Counted from the first letter of the stretch, positions 1 to 8,730 are shown. The stretch: 64,000 nt of DNA from GCA-003244245 sp050700355 (GCA_050700355.1 JBOHHE010000057.1:1-64000), one strand, 5' to 3'. The notes: generated by a model not told the origin, from the letters alone. Numbers and translations are program-made.

Positions 1-436
1 TCGCGAGGACGTTGACGATGATGTCGTACTCTTCCTCACGCCTGCCCTGAAGCTGGACGATGCGACGCAGGCCGATTTGGCGATAGATATCGGGGAAGTG
101 GTCCTCGTCGTACTGGAGTTGGCGAGCAACTGCGGGGATGCCATGCGGAGTCGGCTCCCAGAGCACGGGGATGATCAGCTCGGCTGCCCCGTTCTGCTGT
201 ATCTCGTACTCACGGACTCGCTCGGAGAAGATCGACCACTCTTTGCCGCAGTACTCGCTACCGAAATAGCGCGGCGAGTACAACGCCAGGAACACCCGGC
301 ACGTGCCCAGTGCCTCACTGAGTCGATCAGGCCAGCGGCTGCCAGTCGGCACCTTGATGTCCAAGTACCCGATGCGGTGTTTGCGCGGGACACGGTCTCG
401 GTCGCCCAGATCAGCTACCGCACGGTCCTCGTAATC
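1..436 (-). pseudogene. TIR-domain protein remnant (FxsC-like), 5'-truncated and running off the left edge
   Basis: Read on the minus strand, an open frame (codons such as 506-508, 503-505 and so on down to position 2) encodes the C-terminal two thirds of a TIR domain. Recognisable segments are RWPDRLSEALGTCRVFLALY, then SPRYFGSEYCGKEW and IIPVLWEP. This spacing is typical of actinobacterial TIR proteins of the FxsC type, and the Glu of the KEW motif sits where the NADase glutamate is expected. The N-terminal FFLSYA-type strand is missing: upstream the frame enters the Lrp gene and offers no ATG, GTG or TTG start with a ribosome-binding site. It is therefore called a 5'-truncated remnant. The 3' end lies outside the window. 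A very unusual start or an assembly error is the alternative. Confidence 0.6.
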
Positions 437-503
437 AGCAGGTGGAGGGCTCGACGTGTCCGAGCGCGAGCAACCGTCGCCCTCCTGTGAGGCGCTGATG
501 GAG

Positions 504-1037
504 CTATTGCCGGACGCTCTTATCGGGCGGCTGCCGGAAGGCTGGGGCTCGGGTGGTCGAGGGGCGGGGGCGGGAGTTCAGCAGCGGTAGCGTTCGGGGC
601 GCGACGACCGTGGACAGCACGACCACGCTGGTGGAGCGGGTGATCGAGGCCGAGCGGTCCAGCCGCAGCAGGGTCTCCTGCAGGTCCTGGTGCGAGGCGG
701 CGGCGACCTTGCACAGCACGTCGCCCGAACCGGTGGTCGCGTACGCCTCCAGCACGCCCGGGATGGCGGACAGGTCGGCGGCCACGCTCGCGAGCTCACC
801 TTGGGCGATCTCCAGTGTCACGAACGCCTGCACCGGGAAACCAGCGGCGGCGATGTCGATCTCCGGCCCGTAACCGGTGAGTACGCCGGCCCGCTCCATC
901 CGGTCCAGCCGGGACTGCACGGTCGCCCTGGCGACCCGCACGGCGCGGGAGAGTTCGAGCATGCCGGCGCGGGGCTTGTCCCGCAGGGCGGTGAGCAGGG
1001 CGAGGTCAACAGCGTCGAGTACGGGTTCGTCGGGCAT
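504..1037 (-). CDS. Lrp/AsnC-family transcriptional regulator, divergent from hpd
   Basis: The 177-residue protein has an N-terminal winged helix-turn-helix (about residues 8-60; DLALLTALRDKPRAGMLEL followed by the recognition helix VARATVQSRLDRME) and a C-terminal RAM-type ligand-binding domain (about 65-145; FVTLEIAQGELASVAADLSA, then the GSGDVLCKVAAASHQDL region). Lrp/AsnC proteins bind amino acids or related metabolites and control nearby catabolic genes. Its divergent position next to 4-hydroxyphenylpyruvate dioxygenase suggests that it controls tyrosine degradation, which is an inference from context. The last 30 or so residues are a Pro/Arg-rich tail outside the usual fold. It starts at ATG 1037 with only a weak ribosome-binding site. 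Confidence 0.88.
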   Translation of the reverse strand: MPDEPVLDAVDLALLTALRDKPRAGMLELSRAVRVARATVQSRLDRMERAGVLTGYGPEIDIAAAGFPVQAFVTLEIAQGELASVAADLSAIPGVLEAYATTGSGDVLCKVAAASHQDLQETLLRLDRSASITRSTSVVVLSTVVAPRTLPLLNSRPRPSTTRAPAFRQPPDKSVRQ

Positions 1038-1055
1038 CAGGCGCGTCCAGATATC

Positions 1056-1156
1056 AGCTAGGCAATCTGCACAGTTGATTCGCCGATCATGTCACCGCAA
1101 ACACCACAATGCCTAGCTCAACTGCACGCTCTTGCCCAGCTGAGCCGAATCAGCTG
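1056..1156. promoter_or_regulatory. Inverted-repeat cluster between lrp-type regulator and hpd (candidate operators)
   Basis: Three inverted repeats lie between the divergent genes. AGCTAGGCA (1056-1064) pairs with TGCCTAGCT (1110-1118). CAGTTGA (1072-1078) pairs with TCAACTG (1118-1124). CAGCTGA and TCAGCTG (1137-1143 and 1150-1156) form a palindrome with a 6-base centre. Nested, spaced dyads like these are what Lrp-family octamers often occupy. Binding itself is an inference. Confidence 0.5.
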
Positions 1157-1202
1157 TCGTAGTGCTGTTCACGCCGATCCGCGGATGATGGAGGGCAGTT
1201 CC

Positions 1203-2408
1203 GTGACCAGCAACCACACACTGACCAGCCAGGAGCTGCTCACCGGCATCGACCTCGACCAGCTCCGTAAGCTCGTCGGCCTGGTCGACCACGACACCGA
1301 GCACGACGCGTTCCCGGTGACCGGCTGGGACGCGGTGGTCTGGGTGGTGGGCAACGCGACCCAGGCGGCGCTGTTCTACCAGGTGGTCTTCGGCATGGAG
1401 CTGGTCGCGTACGCCGGCCCCGAGACCGGCAACCCCGACCACGACGCCTACGTGCTGCGCAGTGGGACGGTCCGGTTCGTGCTCAAGGGTGGCATCGACC
1501 TGGCCAGCCCCCTGCTGGACCACCATCACCGCCACGGCGACGGCGTCATCGACATCGCCCTGGAGGTGCCCGACGTCGACCGGTGCCTCGCGCATGCCCG
1601 CAGCCAGGGCGCGACGGTCATCGAGGAGCCGCACGACGTCACCGACGAGCACGGCACGGTCCGGCTCGCGGCGATCGCGGCCTACGGCGAGACCCGGCAC
1701 ACCCTCGTCGACCGCTCCCGCTACACCGGCCCCTACCTGCCGGGCTACCTCGCGCGGAGCTCGTCACTCGCCCAGCCACCGAACACGCCGAAATGGCTGT
1801 TCCAAGCCCTGGATCACGTGGTGGGCAACGTCGAGCTGGGCCGGATGGACGAGTGGGTGGACTTCTACTGCCGGGTCATGGGCTTCACGAACATGGCCGA
1901 GTTCATCGGCGACGACATCGCCACCAGGTACTCGGCGCTGATGAGCAAGGTCGTCGCGAGCGGCAACCACCGGGTGAAGTTCCCGCTCAACGAGCCCGCC
2001 ATCGGAAGAAAGCGCTCACAGATCGACGAGTACCTCCAGTACTACCGCGGCCCTGGCGTCCAGCACCTGGCCCTGGCCACCACCGACATCCTGACCACGG
2101 TGGACGTCCTGCGCGCCCGAGGGGTCGAGTTCCTCGACACTCCGGACGCGTACTACACCGACCCGCGCCTACTGGCGCGAATCGGCGAGGTCGGCTGGCC
2201 CATTGAGGAGCTGGCCTCCCGCGGCATCCTGGTCGACCGCGACGAGGACGGCTACCTGCTGCAGATCTTCACCAAGCCCATCGGCGACCGGCCGACCGTA
2301 TTCTTCGAATTCATCGAGCGGCACGGCTCCCTGGGCTTCGGCAAGGGCAACTTCCAGGCCCTATTCGAAGCAATCGAACGCGAGCAGACCAAGCGAGGAA
2401 ACCTCTGA
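1203..2408 (+). CDS. hpd: 4-hydroxyphenylpyruvate dioxygenase
   Basis: This Fe(II) enzyme converts 4-hydroxyphenylpyruvate and O2 to homogentisate plus CO2 in tyrosine catabolism. The 401-residue product has two vicinal-oxygen-chelate halves (about 40-175 and 200-375). The 2-His-1-Glu metal triad is visible as H205 (in LDHVVGN), H288 (in GVQHLALAT) and E369 (in VFFEFIER). The C-terminal gating helix GFGKGNFQALFEAIEREQ is also present. The GTG at 1203 is preferred because GGAGG lies about 8 bases upstream; an in-frame ATG at 1089 would add 38 residues with no homology to the family. The gene stands alone and ends at a strong hairpin (2456-2501). Confidence 0.95.
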   Translation: MTSNHTLTSQELLTGIDLDQLRKLVGLVDHDTEHDAFPVTGWDAVVWVVGNATQAALFYQVVFGMELVAYAGPETGNPDHDAYVLRSGTVRFVLKGGIDLASPLLDHHHRHGDGVIDIALEVPDVDRCLAHARSQGATVIEEPHDVTDEHGTVRLAAIAAYGETRHTLVDRSRYTGPYLPGYLARSSSLAQPPNTPKWLFQALDHVVGNVELGRMDEWVDFYCRVMGFTNMAEFIGDDIATRYSALMSKVVASGNHRVKFPLNEPAIGRKRSQIDEYLQYYRGPGVQHLALATTDILTTVDVLRARGVEFLDTPDAYYTDPRLLARIGEVGWPIEELASRGILVDRDEDGYLLQIFTKPIGDRPTVFFEFIERHGSLGFGKGNFQALFEAIEREQTKRGNL

Positions 2409-2455
2409 CCCGAACCGGACTACGGGGTAAAGCGAAGTAAAACCCAGGTGCGCAT

Positions 2456-2501
2456 GCGGCCAGCCGCTGGACGCGAAGAGTTCCGTCCAGCGGCCAGCCG
2501 C
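2456..2501. terminator. Bidirectional hairpin terminator between hpd and the first peroxidase
   Basis: Two 18-base arms (2456-2473 and 2484-2501) pair except for two internal mismatches around a 10-base loop. The hairpin sits between two convergent genes. There is no U-tract, which is usual in high-GC actinobacteria. Confidence 0.7.
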
Positions 2502-2517
2502 ACCAGGACTACCCGAC

Positions 2518-4182
2518 CTACGTCGTGGGCGCACTGGCAGGCAGGACCCTGGCGAAGCGCAGCAGATCGTCCAGCTCGAACTTGCCACGCTTGGTAGAGG
2601 GAAGTGACGGCTTCCAACCCGGGTCGACCAGGATCGAGTTAGCGCTGCGGCGCACCAAGCCGATCAGCACCTCGGCGACCAGTGTGCTGCCGAGCGGACC
2701 GAGGCGCGCGCCGCCGTGGTGCTTGGCCTCGGCCAGCACGTAGAACCACAGTGGGGTGCGCTCCAGGAATCCGCCGTCCTGCAGGGCCTGCGCCTGCTTC
2801 GAGCTCGCCGCCGCAGCCCGCAGTTGCTGGGCCGTCAGGACCGGTACGCCGATGTGCTTGGCGATGGCCTGCCCGGTCGGAAGGCGCATTCGGTAGCCGC
2901 GCAGCAGGTTACGGGCAGACAGGTGAGCGGCTAGCCCTGGCTCGGGCTGGCCGTCAGGGGTCTGCAGGTTGAACAGTGCCACCCGGTTACTCCCCGAGAG
3001 GGCGGCGAGCTGCGTGTCGAAGCGCCGGGCTCGGCGGCCGGGGTTCGAACCATCCCCGATGATGTTCTCCCATTCGATGATCCAGTTATCGGGAAGGGTC
3101 TCGCCGCCGGGGCCGAAGCCGACTTGTCCGCTCAACGCGGTGAAGGTGAACAAGAACTCCAGAGTTGCGGGGACCGTGCCCTGCTCGCCACTGAGGTTGA
3201 AGTTGAGGTTGAAGTCGTAGGCGGCGCGCACCATGGTGTGCCCGAAGCGGTATCCCGCGACGGCGAACTCCAACGGCATGAAGACGGATCCACCGGAGGG
3301 CTTGTACCAGCGGTTTCCCTGCCGCAGGATCCGGTCGACGATCGCGGGGTCGGCGACCCGCTTGAGGAAGTCCTGGAGCACGATGTGCTGGTAATGCCTG
3401 CGCAGCACCCGTTGGGCCTGCTCGAACGTCCGGCCCTCGTCCACCAGCCGGTTATGAGCCTTGATGAAGGCCACATGCAGCTGCGCGATAATCAGGTTCT
3501 CGTCGTTGCGCGGGTCGCCGATCAGCGCGGCGCGGTCATGCAGGATGTCGTCGCTGCGGGGCTCGCGGGGTAGGTCGTTGTCATCACCCTTTCCCGGCGG
3601 CCGCAGGAGCGGCTTCACCGTTCCCCCGAGCGCTTCGACCTTGCCGACGAGCAGCTTGTCGCCGTTCTCCGGATCCCGGGGAGCGGGTAGGTCATAGAGG
3701 CTGTCCAGATCCAGCGTCGCGGTCCGGAAGTTCCGGATCACGTTCTTGATCTCCTTCAGCGGCAACGGCACCATGTCCTCGGCCAGCAACGCCTGCACCG
3801 ATCCGGAGAACGACGGTGGCAGGTCGGCCGGCTGGACCTCGAAGGTGACGTCGTGGTCGACGAACTGGCCGAAGTAGGTGTAGGCCGCCGGGATCGGCGA
3901 GTCGTTGGCGCCACCCAGTTCGTTGAGGTCCTCCATCGTCGCGGCCAGAGCCTTCAGGTGGACCAGGGTCTGCGTCGACTCGGGCAGGAGGTTGGCGGCT
4001 TTGGACTGCAGGGTGGGGAACATGAAGTCGAAGTCCTGCAGGTCCCGGGGACGCGGGCGTGGAAATCTGGGAATCAGTTGGCCGATGGACCTCTGCAGGT
4101 CGTCGAACAACCTCCCCACATCTGACTGCAAGTTCTCCACCAGCGCAGCTGTAACGACTTGTCCATGAGGTAGGCGGGGCAT
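2518..4182 (-). CDS. Animal-type haem peroxidase family protein (copy A)
   Basis: The 554-residue cytoplasmic protein belongs to the myeloperoxidase/peroxinectin-like (An_peroxidase) superfamily. The catalytic signature is complete: distal Asp-His-Asp at 109-111 in GQFVDHDVTFE, the distal Arg/Glu pair R225 and E228 in GDPRNDENL, the HVAFIKAHNRL helix, and proximal H315 in YRFGHTMVR. The Asp and Glu positions are those that form ester bonds to haem in mammalian peroxidases, so covalent haem is possible (inference). No signal peptide is visible. MPRLPHGQVV at 4182 is chosen over the ATG at 4203 because the paralogue begins the same way and GGGAGG lies just upstream. It is a tandem paralogue of the next gene. 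Confidence 0.85.
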   Translation of the reverse strand: MPRLPHGQVVTAALVENLQSDVGRLFDDLQRSIGQLIPRFPRPRPRDLQDFDFMFPTLQSKAANLLPESTQTLVHLKALAATMEDLNELGGANDSPIPAAYTYFGQFVDHDVTFEVQPADLPPSFSGSVQALLAEDMVPLPLKEIKNVIRNFRTATLDLDSLYDLPAPRDPENGDKLLVGKVEALGGTVKPLLRPPGKGDDNDLPREPRSDDILHDRAALIGDPRNDENLIIAQLHVAFIKAHNRLVDEGRTFEQAQRVLRRHYQHIVLQDFLKRVADPAIVDRILRQGNRWYKPSGGSVFMPLEFAVAGYRFGHTMVRAAYDFNLNFNLSGEQGTVPATLEFLFTFTALSGQVGFGPGGETLPDNWIIEWENIIGDGSNPGRRARRFDTQLAALSGSNRVALFNLQTPDGQPEPGLAAHLSARNLLRGYRMRLPTGQAIAKHIGVPVLTAQQLRAAAASSKQAQALQDGGFLERTPLWFYVLAEAKHHGGARLGPLGSTLVAEVLIGLVRRSANSILVDPGWKPSLPSTKRGKFELDDLLRFARVLPASAPTT

Positions 4183-4331
4183 CAGCGATCCTCCCAGAGG
4201 CAACGTGACATGTCAGATGAAGATGCCGCATACGGTGCCACAGATACATTTCAGCCCTGAAGAGGACCTCGGGCACCAGTGCGGGTGGAGAACTGCCCTA
4301 TAGTGCGCCCGCTGGGCTCACGTCGCCCGCC

Positions 4332-4404
4332 CACCATCTGCTCAGCTCGGTGCGCAGGCTCCACGACGCCGTCCCCGAACCGCTCGAGGACGGGTCGTTC
4401 GTGG
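4332..4404 (-). pseudogene. Duplicated fragment of the phosphotransferase gene C-terminus
   Basis: On the minus strand this stretch reads LERFGDGVVEPAHRAEQM, which aligns with LKQFGDGVVELAQRAELM near the end of the phosphotransferase encoded at 6146-7237. DNA identity is high across 4332-4404 versus about 6161-6234. The fragment has no start and directly abuts the stop of the second peroxidase gene. It marks the breakpoint of the tandem duplication. Confidence 0.75.
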
Positions 4405-4411
4405 AGACACG

Positions 4412-6049
4412 CTAGCCAGGCAGGACTTTGGCGAAGCGCAGCAGATCAGCCAGCTCGAACGTGCCCTGCTTGGCAGCCGGGAGCGACGGTTTCCAACCCG
4501 GATTGGTCAAGATCGAATCGGCGCTGCGGCGCACCAGGCCGATCAGCACCTCGGCGACGATCGTGCTGCCGAGCGGACCGAGGCGGGTGCCACCGTGGTG
4601 TTTGGCTTCGGCCAGCAGGTAGTACCACAGCGGGGTGCGGTCCTGGAATCCGCCGGCGAGCAGCGCCTGTTCCTGAGCGGGGTTCGCAGATGTCGCTCGC
4701 AGCTGCTCGGCTGTGAGCACCGGTACGCCGGCGAATCTGGCAACGGCCTGCCCGGTGGGCAGGCGCATCCGGTAACCGCGCAGCAGGTTGCGGGTGGAGA
4801 GCTGAGCGGCCAACCCCGTCTCAGAATTGCCTGCCGGGGTTTGCAGGTTGAACAGTGCAACCCCCTCCTCCTCTGGTTCAGGCCTGGGGAACCCGGCAAG
4901 CTGCGTGTCGAAGCGCCGGGCGTTGCGACCGAGATTCGAGCCATCCCCGATGATGTTCTCCCACTCGATGATCCAGTTTTCGGGAAGGGTTTCCTTTCCA
5001 CTGAAGTCCCCGCTCAGGGCGGTGAAAGTGAACAACTGCTCAAGGCTCGCCCCCCTGCCGTTGCGGGCGATGTTGAAGTTGAGGTTGAAGTCGTAGGTGC
5101 GGCGCACCATGGTGTGCCCGAAGCGGTATGCCGCAACGGCGAACTCCAACGGCATGAAGACCGACCTGTTCGACGGCTTGTACAGGCGGTTGCCCTGCCG
5201 CAGGATTCGATCGACGATCGCGGGGTCGGCGACCCGCTTGAGGAAGTCCTGGAGCACGATGTGCTGGTAATGCCTGCGCAGCACCCGTTGGGCCTGCTTG
5301 AACGTCCGGCCCTCGTCCACCAGCCGGTTATGAGCCTTGAGAAAAGCCACATGCAGCTGCCCGATAATTAGATTCTCGTCGTTGCGCGGGTCGCCGATCA
5401 GCGCGGCGCGGTCATGCAGGATGTCGGCGCTGCGGGGCTCGCGGGGCAAGTCGTTGTCATCTTCCTTGCCCGGCGGCCTATTTCCTACGAGGGAGACATC
5501 GCCGAGGCGCAGCTTGTCGCCGTTCTCCGGGTCCCGGGGGGCCGGCAGGTCATAGAGGCTGTCCAGATCCAGAGTCGAGGTCCGGAAGTTCCGGATCACG
5601 TTCTTGATCTCCTTCAGCGGCAACGGCACCATGTCCTCGACCAGCAACTGCTGCACCGATCCCGAGAACGAAGGGGGGAGGTCGGCCGGCTGGACCTCGA
5701 AGGTGACATCGTGGTCGACGAACTGGCCGAAGTAGGTGTAAGCCGCCGGGATCGGCGAGTCTTCGTTGGCGCCACCCGGTTCGCTGCGATCCTCCATCGT
5801 CGCGGCGAGGTCCTTCAGGCGAACCAAGGTCTGCGTCGACTCCGGCAGCAGGTTGGCGGGATCGGACTGCAGGGTGGGAAACATGAAGTCGAAATCCTGC
5901 AGGTCCCTCGGCTGCGGCCTTGGGCGCCTGATAATGGGCCCGCCAATAGCCGATTCCAGCCTTTCCAAGATGTCGAACACCACCGTAGATGTCTGCAACT
6001 CCTGCACAAAATTGGCAGTGACGACTTGTCCGTGTGGTATGCGCGGCAT
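4412..6049 (-). CDS. Animal-type haem peroxidase family protein (copy B)
   Basis: This 545-residue paralogue of the preceding peroxidase has the same signature: distal GQFVDHDVTFE, GDPRNDENL with the Arg/Glu pair, FLKAHNRLVDEG, and proximal His in YRFGHTMVR. It differs mainly by an unrelated N-terminal 40 residues, a shorter stretch between PENGDKL and PPGKEDDN, and a different loop after the proximal His (YDFNLNFN shared, then divergent). The start MPRIPHGQVV at 6049 has a GGGAGG ribosome-binding site upstream; the ATG at 6118 would add a non-homologous leader. Two diverged copies suggest partial specialisation, but the substrate is unknown. Confidence 0.85.
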   Translation of the reverse strand: MPRIPHGQVVTANFVQELQTSTVVFDILERLESAIGGPIIRRPRPQPRDLQDFDFMFPTLQSDPANLLPESTQTLVRLKDLAATMEDRSEPGGANEDSPIPAAYTYFGQFVDHDVTFEVQPADLPPSFSGSVQQLLVEDMVPLPLKEIKNVIRNFRTSTLDLDSLYDLPAPRDPENGDKLRLGDVSLVGNRPPGKEDDNDLPREPRSADILHDRAALIGDPRNDENLIIGQLHVAFLKAHNRLVDEGRTFKQAQRVLRRHYQHIVLQDFLKRVADPAIVDRILRQGNRLYKPSNRSVFMPLEFAVAAYRFGHTMVRRTYDFNLNFNIARNGRGASLEQLFTFTALSGDFSGKETLPENWIIEWENIIGDGSNLGRNARRFDTQLAGFPRPEPEEEGVALFNLQTPAGNSETGLAAQLSTRNLLRGYRMRLPTGQAVARFAGVPVLTAEQLRATSANPAQEQALLAGGFQDRTPLWYYLLAEAKHHGGTRLGPLGSTIVAEVLIGLVRRSADSILTNPGWKPSLPAAKQGTFELADLLRFAKVLPG

Positions 6050-6145
6050 GAAAGGCCCTCCCAGTAGGTGACACGACCTGTCAGACTCAAGAGGCCACCG
6101 ACTATGCCGCAGATACATCTGAAGTCTGAAGAATTTATGGTGCGT

Positions 6146-7237
6146 TCACCGCGCCCCGTACGCCATCAGCTCTGCACGCTGGGCCAACTCCACGACCCCG
6201 TCTCCGAACTGCTTGAGGAACGGATCGTCCGTGGTGCCGGCCACGGCGCGTTTGTAGTTGCCTTCCATGAACACGACCGCCTTCCACAACGCGAGCGTCT
6301 GGTACCAGCGGATGTCGGTCATCGGCCGTCCCGAGCGCTGCTCGTAGCGCGCCAGCAGTTCCATGCGGGAGGGGAATCCCGCTGCTCGCGTCACGCCGGT
6401 CAGCTCGAACATCCCGGCCGGCGGATCGTCGCGGTCGGCCCACAACGCGCACAGATACCCCAGGTCGGCGAGCGGATCACCGATCGTCGTCATTTCCCAG
6501 TCGAAGAGCGCAACGATGCGGGCCGGTGCGTCGGGCGCCAGCATCGCATTGCCCAGTCGATAGTCGCCGTGCACGATCGTCGCCGGGCCGCTGGTCGGCA
6601 GGTTCCCCGCCAACCAGTGCCCCACCCGCTCGACGGCCTCGATCTCGCGGGTCTTGTTGTGCTCCCACAAGCCGAGGAACCGCCGCACCTGGCGCTCCAG
6701 ATATCCGGTCGGCTTGCCGAAGCCCGCCAGGCCGATCGTCTGCCAATCCACCGCATGGACCTCTACCAAGGCGTCGATCAGTTCCTCACCGATCCGTCGA
6801 CGCTGCGCCACGCTGTCCAGCTCGGCCGGGATCGCCGACGTCACGACGTGGCCCTCGATCTTCTCCATCAGATAGAAGGGGGCGCCGATCACGCCGGGGT
6901 TCTCGCAGACCGCCAGCACCGCAGGCACCCGCGCCGGAGTGGGACCGAGCGCGCGCAACACCCGCGCCTCGCGCAGCACATCGTGCGCGCTGGGCGGCAG
7001 AGGTCCGCGGGGTGGACGCCGCAGCACGAACTCCACGCCGTCGCGGCACAGCAGAAGCGTGACGTTGGAATGGCCCTCGCCGATCGGCTCGACAGCAATT
7101 TCGCCACCCGCGCCAAGCTCGCAGGAATCGAGAAACACCGCGAGTGGCTCGAGTACCAGCAACGGCTCCCGGGAGTGTTTCACCGCCTCGTCGAACGTGG
7201 TGATGACATCGTCTCCCGCCAGCGGATGCGCCCTCAT
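6146..7237 (-). CDS. APH/ACAD10-type phosphotransferase family protein
   Basis: The 363-residue protein has the aminoglycoside/choline kinase-like fold. The catalytic loop is VHGDYRLGNAML (about 210-221) and the metal-binding loop is FDWEMTTIGDPLADLGYL. Family members of this subgroup act with acyl-CoA dehydrogenases; in ACAD10/11 the kinase domain phosphorylates a 4-hydroxyacyl-CoA so that the dehydrogenase domain can eliminate the phosphate. The start codon at 7237 overlaps the stop of the upstream acyl-CoA dehydrogenase by four bases (ATGA), which implies translational coupling. A role in hydroxy-fatty-acid catabolism is therefore inferred. Its 3' end is duplicated at 4332-4404. Confidence 0.85.
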   Translation of the reverse strand: MRAHPLAGDDVITTFDEAVKHSREPLLVLEPLAVFLDSCELGAGGEIAVEPIGEGHSNVTLLLCRDGVEFVLRRPPRGPLPPSAHDVLREARVLRALGPTPARVPAVLAVCENPGVIGAPFYLMEKIEGHVVTSAIPAELDSVAQRRRIGEELIDALVEVHAVDWQTIGLAGFGKPTGYLERQVRRFLGLWEHNKTREIEAVERVGHWLAGNLPTSGPATIVHGDYRLGNAMLAPDAPARIVALFDWEMTTIGDPLADLGYLCALWADRDDPPAGMFELTGVTRAAGFPSRMELLARYEQRSGRPMTDIRWYQTLALWKAVVFMEGNYKRAVAGTTDDPFLKQFGDGVVELAQRAELMAYGAR

Positions 7238-8502
7238 TGTCCGAGGTCCCCGCAGGCGGCGGACAGCGACTTACCGTGGCTCGCCAGCTTCAAACACTCC
7301 CGCGCGATCGTCATCCGGTGCACCTCGCTGGCGCCGTCGTAGATACGGGCCGCGCGCGCATCGGTGTACCACCGGGCGATCGGCAGATCGGTGGCGATGC
7401 CATGGGATCCGAACACCTGCACGGCGCGGTCGACGATCCGCCCGAACGCCTCGCTCACGAACGTCTTGACCATCGCGATCTCCTGGCGATGCGGCAGGCC
7501 GTGCTCCACCTTCCACGCGGCATGCAGCACCATCAGCCGGGATGCGTACAGGTCGATCGCGCTGTCGGCCACGAAGAACTGCAGGGCCTGGTGCTGGGCC
7601 AGTTCCTTGCCGAACGCGGTGCGCTCCAGCAGCCGCTGCGCGGTCAGGTCCAACGCCCGCTGCGACACGCCGATCCACCGCATCGCATGCGCCAGCCGCC
7701 CGCCCGCAAGTCGCTGCTGCGCGATCCGGAATCCCTCACCCTCCCCGCCGAGCAGGTTCGCCACCGGCACCCGCACGTCGGTCAGCCGGATCTCCGGATG
7801 CCCGCCGGGAAAGTGCGCGCCGATGATCCCTGGGTCGCGCACCACCTCCCAGCCGGGCGTGTCGCACGGCACCAGGATCAGCGAGTAGTTGCGGTGGCCG
7901 GCGGCATCATCAGTGCCGGTCTTCGCCACGACGATGGCGAACGCCGCACCCTGCGCGCCGGAGATGAACCACTTGCGCCCATTGAGCACCCATTCATCTC
8001 CCGCCCGCACCGCGGTGGTCTGCAGGTTGGTCGGATCCGACGAAGCGACGTCGGGCTCGGTCATCGCGAAGCACGATCGCACCCGGCCCTGCGCCAGCGG
8101 CCGGAGGTACATCTCGAGCTGCTCATCCGTGCCCGCGAGCAGCAGCGTGTGCATGTTGCCCTCGTCCGGCGCCATGGCGTTCAGGCCCAGCGAGGCCAGC
8201 CCGCTCACACCGCATTCCTGCGAGATCAACGCCATGCCGAGCACGCCCATCCCCAGCCCACCCCACTCCTCGGGCAGCTGCGGCGTGTAGATGCCACGCT
8301 CGCGGGCCCGTTCGCGCAGGCCCTCGACGACGTCCCAGCTTTTCAGCAGGTTGGGTGGGTCGGTGAGCTGCGCCTCGGCAGGCAGAGCGTCCTCCTGGAC
8401 GAACACGCGCACTCGGGCGAGGACGTCGGCCAGCTCGGGCGGGATCGTGAAGTCGATGGCTCCGGACGCCGAGGTCGCGGCGGTGCTGGTGTAGGCGGTC
8501 AC
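7234..8502 (-). CDS. Acyl-CoA dehydrogenase family protein (ACAD10/11-like)
   Basis: This 422-residue flavoprotein has the acyl-CoA dehydrogenase fold: N-terminal helical domain, beta domain with FAMTEPDVASSDPTNLQTT and WVLNGRKWFISGA, and C-terminal helices with GIATDLPIARWYTDAR. At the usual catalytic-base region it reads IYDGASEVHR rather than IYEGT, as in the ACAD10/11 branch. GTG 8502 is preferred because GGAAGGA precedes it; the longer ATG at 8559 lacks a site. It is the first gene of a two-gene operon with the phosphotransferase, probably for beta-oxidation of hydroxylated acyl-CoAs (inference). Confidence 0.87.
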   Translation of the reverse strand: MTAYTSTAATSASGAIDFTIPPELADVLARVRVFVQEDALPAEAQLTDPPNLLKSWDVVEGLRERARERGIYTPQLPEEWGGLGMGVLGMALISQECGVSGLASLGLNAMAPDEGNMHTLLLAGTDEQLEMYLRPLAQGRVRSCFAMTEPDVASSDPTNLQTTAVRAGDEWVLNGRKWFISGAQGAAFAIVVAKTGTDDAAGHRNYSLILVPCDTPGWEVVRDPGIIGAHFPGGHPEIRLTDVRVPVANLLGGEGEGFRIAQQRLAGGRLAHAMRWIGVSQRALDLTAQRLLERTAFGKELAQHQALQFFVADSAIDLYASRLMVLHAAWKVEHGLPHRQEIAMVKTFVSEAFGRIVDRAVQVFGSHGIATDLPIARWYTDARAARIYDGASEVHRMTIARECLKLASHGKSLSAACGDLGQ

Positions 8503-8730
8503 AGCGTTCCTTCCATCCCCAGTACGACCAGCACGAGAGCTGACAGCTCTACATGTCACGATTCCGTCTCCCGCGTCAACACCTCATTGAGCACGCCCAG
8601 CTCATCACCGTCCACCTGCCGCTCCATCAGTGCATCGCCGGACCGAGACGAACGTAACGAACCAGGTCCTTCGTAGGATCAGGTAATGACTCGCATGACG
8701 CGCGCAGAAGATCTGCTCGGAGAGGCGCGC

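Larger units (their letters stand above)
2518..6234 (-). repeat. Tandem duplication: peroxidase gene plus upstream region plus 3' end of the adjacent phosphotransferase
   Basis: Unit 1 (about 2518-4404) and unit 2 (about 4412-6234) are collinear. Each holds a peroxidase gene, a related 5' region (shared CAGATACAT and CTGAAGA at 4243-4266 and 6110-6132) and then the C-terminal coding end of the phosphotransferase gene. In unit 1 only a scrap of that gene survives (4332-4404). In unit 2 the gene is complete. The copies are divergent enough that the event is not recent. Confidence 0.75.

Noticed and set aside
77..490. 137-residue plus-strand frame at the left edge
   Set aside because: It is the complement of the TIR remnant and has no family resemblance or ribosome-binding site.
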